Source: Chrysophaeum taylorii (lineage: Eukaryota > Sar > Pelagophyceae > Pelagomonadales > Pelagomonadaceae). Taken from it: 64,000 nt of DNA. The notes below the pieces were generated by a model. The model had not been told where the DNA came from. It saw nothing but the letters and a program-made list of their open reading frames with translations, and did no database searches. Positions 32,991 to 41,218 of this stretch are shown here, piece by piece. The translations under genes and the position numbers were made by a program. Where the stretch lies: positions 62,001 to 126,000 of the forward strand of contig JAQMWT010000402.1 in the NCBI GenBank assembly GCA_029834535.1. Direction: 5' to 3'. Numbering within the stretch: position 1 is the first letter of the stretch; each line of letters opens with the position of its first letter.

Positions 32991-35900
32991 ATGCAACAAA
33001 TGAAGATGTTGTTGGTGATTGGCATGGCGGCGGCGCAGAGCCAGCGGGATTGGAAGACGATACGGAACAATCGGAACAACATGGTGCAGATCTTCGAGCC
33101 AATTCCGATGTTCAACAATTTTCGCAAAGTCCAGCCGATCGGTGATTATCGTCAGGTGTACAGGAGCAAGACGGCGTCGGGGGAATGTTTGGCGTCGTGC
33201 AGCACGAATTCGACGGCGTGCGTGAAGCCCCCGATGACGCGGACGAAGCGGCGCCGAGCTTATTCTACGTTTTTTCACTGGGATTACTCTGATCAGCGTC
33301 GTTGGGGACGGTGGATCCATCCGATGAGGTGGGAGAACGAGTGCAACGTTGGCGGGACGGGGCCGACGCAGTGGGGCGAGAGTCCGATCAACATCGACCC
33401 GCGGGAGATCGAGGTGAACGAGGAGCCGTTCGTGAATTTGTCGTCGGGATGGTACGATCGTCGGCCGTTTTTGTTCGTTGGAAATACGGGGCACTCGGTT
33501 CAGCTGACGGTCTGCGGCAACAACATCTACGACTGCAGAGCTCGGGCGAATTTTGGGGACTGGCCCTGCAAGATGCACGGGTCGACCTGCAACGACACGG
33601 ACTACATCTTGAACCAGGTCCATTTTCACTTTGGCGAAGACTACTCGAAGGGCAGCGAGCATCAAGTCTGCGGGTCTCCGAGGTCTGCGGAGATGCACAT
33701 GGTGTTTATTAATTCGAGGTGGGGCCACCCGGAAGACCCCGTGCCGTGGGAATTGGATAATCCCGGGCGCGGGGTGCGGTTGCTGGTTCTGGCGACGCTC
33801 GTCGAGGTCGGCGACGAAGACAACGACGCGTTTCAGCCCATTCTTGATGCGGTCAAGTTTCCCAAGCCGAGGCAGTCGCGGCACTTTCGGGACCGCGGGG
33901 TCGCGCACTGGGGAAACAGCTCGGGCCCGACCCAGGGCCCCATCGACCTCCGCAGGCTCTTGCCCGAAGATCTCACGAAATTCTACACGTATCCCGGGTC
34001 GCTCACGACGCCGCCGTGTTCGCAGTTTGTGTCGTGGTACGTGTTCGAGAATGCGATTCGGTGGTCCGAGTACCAGTTCGAGCAGATCCGGTCGGCCACG
34101 ACGTATTACCACTTCCCGCATGTCCATCCCCACTTTTACGCCGTCATCCTGTTCGCGTGCGTGATGCTGATTTTGGGGACGATCACGAAGCAATTTCTCG
34201 CGAAGCACGCCCCGCAAGTCCCGTACACGATGGTCGTGATGCTGTGGGGCTTCGTCCTCAACTTCCTCGCGTCTATCAACAACGACGGCCAGCTCAACCC
34301 GTTCCAGCAGTCGCTGCGGATGTGGAGCAACATCGACGGTCATCTCGCGTTGTACGTGTTCCTGCCCGCGTTGATATTCGGCGACGTGATGAAGATCAAC
34401 TTTCACATCTTCCTCCAGACCTTGAAGCAAGCGTGCTTCCTCGCGGGTCCGGGGGTTTTGTTGAGCGCGTACCTGACTGCGCTCGTGGTGAAGTACGTCC
34501 TTCCCTACGGCTGGTCGTGGTCTTTTTCGATGGCGATCGGGTCGATCCTCGCGGCGACCGACCCCGTTGCCGTGTTGGCGCTGATGAAGAACCTCGGCGC
34601 CCCCAAGCCCCTGACGATGCAAGTGGCCGGCGAGTCGCTCCTCAACGACGGGACGTCGGTGATCTTGTTTTCGATCTTCTTCGACATGTCGCGGAAGCGA
34701 CGCGGGCAGTACGCATCGGCGCTTCGGCTCTTCAGGATTATGGCGAGGTTTTTGGTTTTCTCGCCGTGCCTCGGGATCGTCGTCGGCGCCGTGTCGGTGT
34801 ACTGGATGGCGCGCGTCCGCCACTCCAAGGCGGGCTCCCTCGTCCAGTTGTCGGTCACGCTGATCGCCGCGTACCTCGGCTTTTTCCTCTCGGACGACAC
34901 GAAGATTGGTCAAGCGTCTGGAATTTTGACCACGGTCGCCGCGGGCTTGGTGTTGGCCTACCGCGTCTGGCCTGTCGTCATCTCCAAGGAAGCGATGGAG
35001 AACGTGTGGTCTACGCTGGAACACATCCTGAACACGCTGATTTTTGGTCTCGTCGGCGTCCAGATGTCTCGCGGCAAGCTCTCGCACAACGTCAACTGGC
35101 GCGAATTGTATTGGTGTGTGGTGCTCTACGTCTGCGTCTTTGCGATCCGGGCCGTGATCGTCTTCATCTCGGTGCCGCTCCTCAACCTCCTCGGCCCCCA
35201 CAAAGTCACGCGCAAGGAATCGACGTTTATCGTCCTCGGCGGCCTCCGCGGCGCCGTGTCGTTGAGCCTCGCGATCTTCGTCAAACAGATCAGGTCCAAC
35301 ACGTTGCGGACGTGGCCGCACGACAACGATCACGACGCCGAGCGCACCCTATTCCTCGTCGGCGGCGTCGCCTTCCTCACGCTCCTCGTGAACGCCCCGA
35401 TCGCCCACCCCCTCCTCGCGCGCTTCGACATGATCGCCGCGGCCGACGCGTCGAAACAACCTATCGTCCAGTCGGCGCGCGAACGAATCCAAGAAGCTGC
35501 CGAGCACGCGTACGCCGAGACCTGTCTGAAACTCAACCACGACGCCACTTTGGTCACGACCCTCTGCCGCAATCTCGAAAAAATTCCGTCCCAGACTCCC
35601 GTCGCCGACGCGCTCGCCAAAGCCCGGAACAACGAGCCCGTAAAGCTCATGCCCGGCGACAACGACGACGAGGAGCGCGGCTTTAGCGCCGATACCCTCG
35701 ATCGCCAGCTCGGGGGCCGCGCCCCGGAAACCGCCAAGCTCCCCGTGCTCCGCGACACGTTCCTCTCGGTCGTCCTCGCGCACTACTGGCGGATGATCGA
35801 CGAGGGCGAGTTGCCAAAAACGGCAAAAGCGACGATCCTCCTGCTCCGGTCGATCGATGTCGCCAAGGATAACAAGAACGAGATCAACGACTTCCACGTT

Positions 35901-36629
35901 CTCCAAGAACTCATGGACGACGTCACCATATCTCGCCATCACGAGCGCTGCTTCGAGGCCATCGATCGCATCACGCCCAACTGGCTCACCGTCGGCTCGG
36001 AACTCTTCTACAAGTTTTCCTACGAATGCTACGAGGTCGACTACTACATGCTGCGCGCCTACAACGCGGCCCACTGCCACGCGCAGCGCGTCTTCGTTCG
36101 GGCGATGTGCGGCGCGGCCCTCCCGGGACCCGAGATCCTAACCGTGCTCCTCGAATCCGCGCGCCTCGTCGAACTCGCCCGCGGTCGCTTGGACAAAATC
36201 TCCCCCAACCTCAAGGCGATCGTCAAATCCAAAATCATCGGCGAGCGCGTCATCGAAGCCCAGCGCCACATGCTCCACAAGCTCACCGTCCAGGGCGTCC
36301 TCGAGGAAGCCGACGCGGAGATGATTGCCGGCGAGCTCGACGACGACGAGCAGAACTTGATCGTGCATCGCAAGCAGCAGACCCACGCGATCACCAAGTT
36401 CGCCGCTCTCAAAGAGCTCCCCATCGTCGCCAACCGGGACGTCGAGTGGGACGTCGACTTTGAATATCAAGAAAATCCTTCGATCACTAAGTCCAAGCGC
36501 AAAAAGTCCAAGCAAAACCTCCTCGAGTCGATCGAACAAGTCGAGTCCCAGATGCTCCGCGCAAACTCGCATGACGACATGCTCAAGCACGACGACAACA
36601 CGAGCAACAACAGCCACGTCGTCGGCTAG
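32991..36629 (+). CDS. Alpha-carbonic anhydrase fused to SOS1-like Na+/H+ exchanger, 1212 aa
   Basis: One uninterrupted frame encodes two enzymes. Residues about 110-375 are an alpha-carbonic anhydrase (CO2 + H2O to bicarbonate + H+): SPINID, the zinc ligands His211 and His213 in QVHFHFG, GSEH, His236 in AEMHMV (25-residue spacing, as in human CA II), and GSLTTPPC carrying the gate-keeping Thr. Residues about 380-815 are a CPA1 Na+/H+ exchanger with about 12 membrane segments: FLPALIFGD, ATDPVAVLAL (Asp524) and GESLLNDGTS with the Asn552-Asp553 pair of electroneutral exchangers. The 400-residue tail (AHYWRMIDEGELP and following) resembles the cytosolic tail of SOS1/protist NHEs. I start at 32991 because MQQMKMLLVIGMAAAQS then forms a signal peptide, placing the anhydrase outside or in a lumen. 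The frame is open from 32853, which would add 46 residues. Single exon. Confidence 0.9.
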   Translation: MQQMKMLLVIGMAAAQSQRDWKTIRNNRNNMVQIFEPIPMFNNFRKVQPIGDYRQVYRSKTASGECLASCSTNSTACVKPPMTRTKRRRAYSTFFHWDYSDQRRWGRWIHPMRWENECNVGGTGPTQWGESPINIDPREIEVNEEPFVNLSSGWYDRRPFLFVGNTGHSVQLTVCGNNIYDCRARANFGDWPCKMHGSTCNDTDYILNQVHFHFGEDYSKGSEHQVCGSPRSAEMHMVFINSRWGHPEDPVPWELDNPGRGVRLLVLATLVEVGDEDNDAFQPILDAVKFPKPRQSRHFRDRGVAHWGNSSGPTQGPIDLRRLLPEDLTKFYTYPGSLTTPPCSQFVSWYVFENAIRWSEYQFEQIRSATTYYHFPHVHPHFYAVILFACVMLILGTITKQFLAKHAPQVPYTMVVMLWGFVLNFLASINNDGQLNPFQQSLRMWSNIDGHLALYVFLPALIFGDVMKINFHIFLQTLKQACFLAGPGVLLSAYLTALVVKYVLPYGWSWSFSMAIGSILAATDPVAVLALMKNLGAPKPLTMQVAGESLLNDGTSVILFSIFFDMSRKRRGQYASALRLFRIMARFLVFSPCLGIVVGAVSVYWMARVRHSKAGSLVQLSVTLIAAYLGFFLSDDTKIGQASGILTTVAAGLVLAYRVWPVVISKEAMENVWSTLEHILNTLIFGLVGVQMSRGKLSHNVNWRELYWCVVLYVCVFAIRAVIVFISVPLLNLLGPHKVTRKESTFIVLGGLRGAVSLSLAIFVKQIRSNTLRTWPHDNDHDAERTLFLVGGVAFLTLLVNAPIAHPLLARFDMIAAADASKQPIVQSARERIQEAAEHAYAETCLKLNHDATLVTTLCRNLEKIPSQTPVADALAKARNNEPVKLMPGDNDDEERGFSADTLDRQLGGRAPETAKLPVLRDTFLSVVLAHYWRMIDEGELPKTAKATILLLRSIDVAKDNKNEINDFHVLQELMDDVTISRHHERCFEAIDRITPNWLTVGSELFYKFSYECYEVDYYMLRAYNAAHCHAQRVFVRAMCGAALPGPEILTVLLESARLVELARGRLDKISPNLKAIVKSKIIGERVIEAQRHMLHKLTVQGVLEEADAEMIAGELDDDEQNLIVHRKQQTHAITKFAALKELPIVANRDVEWDVDFEYQENPSITKSKRKKSKQNLLESIEQVESQMLRANSHDDMLKHDDNTSNNSHVVG

Positions 36630-36680
36630 AGGTTTTTTTTTCGTCGCGGTGCTGCTGGTGGTCGGTCGTCTTCTTCTTTG

Positions 36681-36719
<39 letters not shown>

Positions 36720-37390
36720 AGCAAAATTTTTTAATTTTATTTGTGGCCATGAACCCCTGGACACTGACGGACGATGCGACGGACGATGCGACGGACGATG
36801 CGACGGACGATGCGACGGACGATGCGACGGACGATGCGACGGACGATGCTCCTTTTTTTTTTCCCCGCGGGATGGGATGATGCCACCTCTTCTTCTTCTC
36901 TCTCTCTCTCTGACACACTCTGGATGCGCGCCATTTTTTCCCCTTCTCTTTCCCGCTGCCGCCGCCGCTCCTCCTGCTGCGCTCCTGCTGCTTCTCTCGC
37001 CACCACCACCACCACCACCATGTCCAGAACCACCAGCCACCCACCATATTGTGCGGAGGACCGTACCGACCGTCCGTCCATTTTGCTACTCCCCTGCTGC
37101 TGCCACAAAGCCGCTTTTTTTAAGTGGCTCCCCTGTCACATACTACTAATCTCCTATCTTCTTTTGCTGTGGTGAAGTTTTAAGGCGAGGAGGGGCGTCC
37201 TCTGCGGTGCACACCTACCTAGGGTCGGGGTCGTCGTCAAGTGCAGCACCTTTTCCCATACTATTATAGTACACGCGGTTGCCGTCTCGTCGTCAATCAT
37301 CCTGAAGCGGCGTCGTCATGTCATCACCCGTCCTTTCATTCGGGGCTCGCTCGCTCGGCTCGGCTCGGCTCGGCTCGTTGTGAGCGAGCG

Positions 37391-37421
<31 letters not shown>

Positions 37422-38005
37422 CTTCTTCGACGCGCATCGAGGCGCTCGGGTGTTCAAATACCCGACTCAACGACGTCGCTTCCCGGTCAAAAAAACAGGC
37501 CACATTCTCTACCGCGACAGACTATGGTCGCGTCCCGTGTTGGCGGCTGTTCAATATTCGCCTCGAGCGCGGCCTCGCGGGTTCGACGCGCATCGCCTCG
37601 GCCGAGTCGGCGCACCTTGAATGAAGATGATCTGCCTGCCTCTGCCTCGACGACGGCTGAAATCAAATCAAATCAAATCAAATCAAATCAAACGGTTCTT
37701 TGGCGTCGTCGTCGCGTCATAAAAACGGCGACACGGCGCTTCACAGCCAGCATGAAATACAACCAAAAAAGTCGTCGAGCTGACACGACGCCGAACACGC
37801 TTTCGACATACACGGTCCGGCGTAGTACAGCTCGCGTTCTGCTGCTGCTGCTGCTGCTGCAACTCAAGAGGTCTGGATTATGACATCCGCGGCGGGAGCG
37901 CCGTCGTTTGAGCGAAAAAGTGGCAGCCGCCATATAGAAGAGATTAAAGTGGAATGAGGGTTTCTTTCTTTGTCGTGAATACAAGAATGAATATTAGCGC
38001 GCGCT
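36630..38005. other. Intergenic region dense in tandem repeats
   Basis: (CTG)n at 36682-36717; a 12-bp minisatellite (ACGGACGATGCG) at 36767-36849; (GGCTC)n at 37350-37378; (CTT)n at 37389-37430; (AAATC)n at 37661-37692; (CTG)n near 37841-37860. Overlapping ORFs are repeat artefacts. The first two arrays probably lie in the 3' UTR of the fusion gene. Confidence 0.85.
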
Positions 38006-39083
38006 ATGTCCGAGAAGAAAGAGTTTGAGTTTGTTTGGCAGGATCGCGAGATCCGGTTTGATACCGTGATCAGGAACTTGTCCGCGCGGAGCGGTGAGCG
38101 GGTGATCGACTCGATCAACAGCGTCGAGGACACCAAGGGGAACAATGGCGATCGCGGGTCGCTGATGGTGCATATTGTTGGTTTCTAAGGCAAAGCATTT
38201 TACGTAGGTGTCGAACCTCCGGCTCGTGTGGGTGTCGCACAAGGCGTCTCGAACAAATCTGTCGATCGGGTTTAACACGATAGTATCTATTTCGATTCGA
38301 AAAGCAAAGTCGAAGCTCCGAGGCGCGACGCGAGCCTTGTACCTGATGACGAAATACAACGGTTCGCGCTTCGAATTCATTTTTACATCGCTCGTCCAGA
38401 ACTCCCCCCGGCTCTTCACGACAGTCCAGGCCGTGCTGAGAGCGTACGAAACGTCGAAATTGTACCGCGACCTCAAGCTGAGAGTCTCGATCGTGAGAGA
38501 CGGGACGTTAGTTCTTCTGCCTCGGGAATCGATTTACTCGCAGATCCGGGGGGTCTGGAACCTGAGCTCGGACCAGGGGAATCTCGGGACATTTTTCATC
38601 ACGAATATCCGCGTGGTCTGGCACGCCTCCCTCGCGCAGAATTTCAACGTTTCGATTCCGTACCAACAAATCAAAGACGCGCGGGTTCGGTCCTCGAAAT
38701 TTGGACCCGCGCTCGTTATCGAGACGTCGCCGTATTCGGGGGGGTATATTCTGGGATTTCGCATCGACCCCCGAGACAAGCTCGAGACCGTCGTCAAGGA
38801 GGTCAATTCCCTCCACGCCGTCTTCGCGGCAACGCCGATATTTGGCGTCGACTTCCAATCCGAACCAAGCCCGAAACCACTCCACGAAATCACGCACCAT
38901 CACCACGACGACGACGTCGACATCCTCCCCGACACGCACGACGCGGTCGCGGCCTACTACGCCGAGCCGGGGAAGCAGACGGACAGAGCCCTTTCCTACG
39001 ATGCTCACCTCGGCCTCGCGGTCGAGTCCCTCCCCCCGAGCACCACCTCGACCCTAGACACCCTCTGGACCATCGCGGTCTAG
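38006..39083 (+). CDS. BBS5: BBS5, BBSome subunit, two exons, 345 aa
   Basis: Exon 1 is 38006-38167 (54 codons) and exon 2 is 38208-39083. The 40-bp intron starts GTGCAT and ends TACGTAG, with TTTCTAAG as a plausible branch site, and its removal joins DRGSLMV to SNLRLVWVS in frame. The product follows BBS5 along its whole length: SVEDTKGNNGDRG, SKLRG-ALY, NGSRFEFIFTSLV, RAYETSKLYRDLKLR, GVWNLSSDQGNLGTFFITNIR, SIPYQQIK, SGGYILGFRIDP and the C-terminal DAVAAYYAEPGKQ-DR. It has two PH-like domains that bind phosphoinositides; BBS5 works in the BBSome coat that moves membrane proteins into and out of cilia. The length matches human BBS5 (341). It shows that the organism builds a cilium or flagellum. 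Confidence 0.96.
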
Positions 39084-40161
39084 TGGAACTACTATGCTTT
39101 CCCACCATAATCATAAGTCTTAATATTATTTATTATTAGGGAAAACTCAAGTTTCCAACCACCATATAAAGTTTGGTCACCGTAAACCTTCAACAAGTTT
39201 GGTCACTTAAGTGTTTTTAAATGTCGTAAGTGTTTGGTCAAAATCCGTCTCTTGGTTGAGACTAAACTTGTACTCTCTTAGAGAGCAAACATACGGTTCG
39301 TCGTGACAAAACAAGGCCCGCCGTGATAAAGCTTTCAGCGGTTCTGCATGTCGCGCTGTGACTGACTCCGGAGCGTCCTTCGACTTCGAAACGAACACGG
39401 TATCGATGCGATGGTTTCGTCGTCGCTCGGGTCGCGTGGTGGTGGTAACACGCCGACGTCGGTTGACCACGACGACGCCGAGAAAGAAAACAAGAAGTCT
39501 AAGCGTGCCCAGACGAAGGTAAACAAACGACTATGAGAGATCGCCGAGTACGCTGTCGCAGCAGCTCGGAGCGCGCAAAAAATACGAGGGTAGTCCACTT
39601 TACTCGATCTAACCAAGATGCCAAGTTCAGAACGTGTGTTCTCGAGGCCGACTTGCAGCAGCATCTGATGTTCGACACGGGCGGCAAGTTGACGGCGCGT
39701 ACAACATCATGGTCTACAGCGCGACAGCGCTGTCGTTCAAGTGCTATATGCAAGATGCAGCTTTTATGTGCGTGCTGGTCGTTGTGATGTGCAAGTAGAC
39801 AATACCGTCACGTGTGTTGTAAAAGGCACACCTGCTCTCGGGACCTTCTTGCCGACAAAAAAAGATCCAGCTATCGCGCGAAGCACACTTCTGCGAGGCC
39901 GTGTCGGTCCTCATCAAGGGCTTTATGGAGGGCAAGTCAGGCGGCTCGCTGGCCGGTTAGCACCCGGAAAAAAAGTCCGCGCTGGGAATCAAGGGTTCGC
40001 TCGGTTGGGCAGAGCGCGACGGACAGGTCGATTGTTCGTGGACCAACACGTCCGCGGCCTGCGACGCTTTTGCACGACCTCGCACAAGACCGCGCAGTGG
40101 CGGTCCACCATCAACAAGTCCGTCCTCGTCCCTTGCTTCTGCCCCAACTGCGTGATTTTCC

Positions 40162-40252
40162 TCCGTGATTCCGTACCGGTTCCTGCCGGTCCGGCCTGGC
40201 TCCCATGCTCGGGAGAGGTCTGAAGTTAGTTAGCTAGTTAGTCAGTCAGTCA
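40162..40252 (+). repeat. Dispersed repeat, partner at 32457-32541
   Basis: Same core as 32457-32541 (GGTCTGAAGTTAGTTAG and upstream GC-rich block), ending here in a (TCAG)n tract. Confidence 0.8.
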
Positions 40253-40490
40253 GGCGGCTCTTCTCGGCATATGCGTTTGATAGACATCTGCAACAATGTC
40301 ATCCGCTAAAGGCACGAGATGACGAACCGGGATCGTTCGCTGTAGTCTGTCATAAACATCGAACTAATATGGCGCACCCGAATGAATAATCTTGGGCGAC
40401 GACGAAACAGCGTGGTATCAGCGTTGTCTTGCGCAGGCCTTGTTTGTATATGTTGTTCTGCGAGTGTTCGCATGTTGATGCGTGTGTCCT

Positions 40491-40829
40491 TACTACTAAT
40501 CGACAGATGTTTGTCTGTCTGTTTGTCTGTCTGTCTGTAAATGTCGACTGCTAAGAGGGGGGTGTGTGTGGGAGCATGAAGGATGTGGGTGGGTTTGTGG
40601 GGTATGAGGGATGTGCCTGACGGGCGGAGATAAGTACGCGGGACCTAGTCGGGGTCATCGCCGAGGCGTGGGGCAGGCGAAGAGAGGACGGGCCCCGCCC
40701 GTAGGTTGTACGCATGCTGCCGCCGGACGTATGTGCGACGAAGGGTGACGTCCTGCTGGGATCGGGCGGCCTGGGTGGGGTTCCCCGAGGCGGCGACATG
40801 GGTGAGGGCGGTGAGGGCACAGCGAGCAC
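40491..40829 (+). mobile_element. Truncated copy of the TA-flanked inverted-repeat element
   Basis: Starts TACTACTAATCGACAGATG, then a TCTG/TTTG tract, then TAAATGTCGACTGCTAAGAG and a long match to 54494-54900 (GTGCCTGACGGGCGGAGATA and onward to the GGCGACATGGGTGAGGGCGG segment). The match ends near 40829; the right terminal repeat is missing. Confidence 0.8.
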
Positions 40830-40950
40830 TTGTTTTTCCTTAAACATACATCAAAATCGAGCAGCAAACTTGAAAGAAATTGACCAAACTTATTGACCAA
40901 ACTTGACCGATCACGACAAGAACAGGAAATACTTACTTACTTACTTAACC

Positions 40951-41046
40951 TGTTATGAATGGAATGAGGCGTTAGACTAGCGATAAGAGAAAGACGTAAG
41001 GATACTGGATACGTGGTGCAGGGGTAAGTGTCATAGCTTCCTCACA
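40951..41046 (-). repeat. Copia 3' LTR (minus element), 96 bp
   Basis: On the minus strand it starts TGTGAGGAAGCTATGACAC and ends CCATTCATAACA. The pyrimidine-rich duplicated tract lies just inside it (41047-41130 on the plus strand as purines). Confidence 0.93.
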
Positions 41047-41218
41047 CAGGTGCTGGAAAAGAAGGAAAAGGAAAAAGGGGTAAGTGAGGTCCTCACACAG
41101 GTGCTGGAAAAAGAAAGAAAAGGAAAAAGGGGTAAGTGAGACACTCACAGAGGAGAAGCTTTGAGGAAGACGTCACAGAGGCATTGTGGCAAGAAAACAA
41201 CCGAGATCAGGGCGAAGA

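Larger units (their letters stand above)
39160..40906. mobile_element. Possible hAT-like element with inverted AAGTTTGGTCA motifs
   Basis: Two copies of AAGTTTGGTCA lie near 39170 and 39197, and two copies in the opposite orientation (TGACCAAACTT) near 40879 and 40894. This paired inverted arrangement resembles subterminal repeats of DNA transposons. The interior has decayed coding-like blocks (SVDHDDAEKENKKSKRAQTK near 39450 and a DPAIARSTLLRG block near 39870) that I cannot assign, plus the 40162-40252 dispersed repeat and an inserted fragment of the TA-flanked family at 40493. Exact ends were not fixed. Confidence 0.4.

Noticed and set aside
32943-35333. A 796-codon antisense ORF through the carbonic anhydrase-exchanger gene
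   Set aside because: It mirrors the GC-rich codon bias of the real gene, is rich in Arg/His/Asp and has no domain; the sense frame carries all the motifs.
34016-35686. A 556-codon ORF in a second plus-strand frame within the exchanger gene
   Set aside because: Arg/Pro-rich shadow of the same GC-rich sequence; no hydrophobic segments or motifs.
36460-37175. Leu-, Arg- and Ser-rich ORFs after the exchanger gene
   Set aside because: Generated by CTG, CTT and 12-bp tandem repeats.
40551-40900. Pro/His-rich minus-strand ORFs at 40.6 and 54.6 kb
   Set aside because: They are subterminal sequence of the inverted-repeat element, repeated at several loci, with disagreeing frames between copies.
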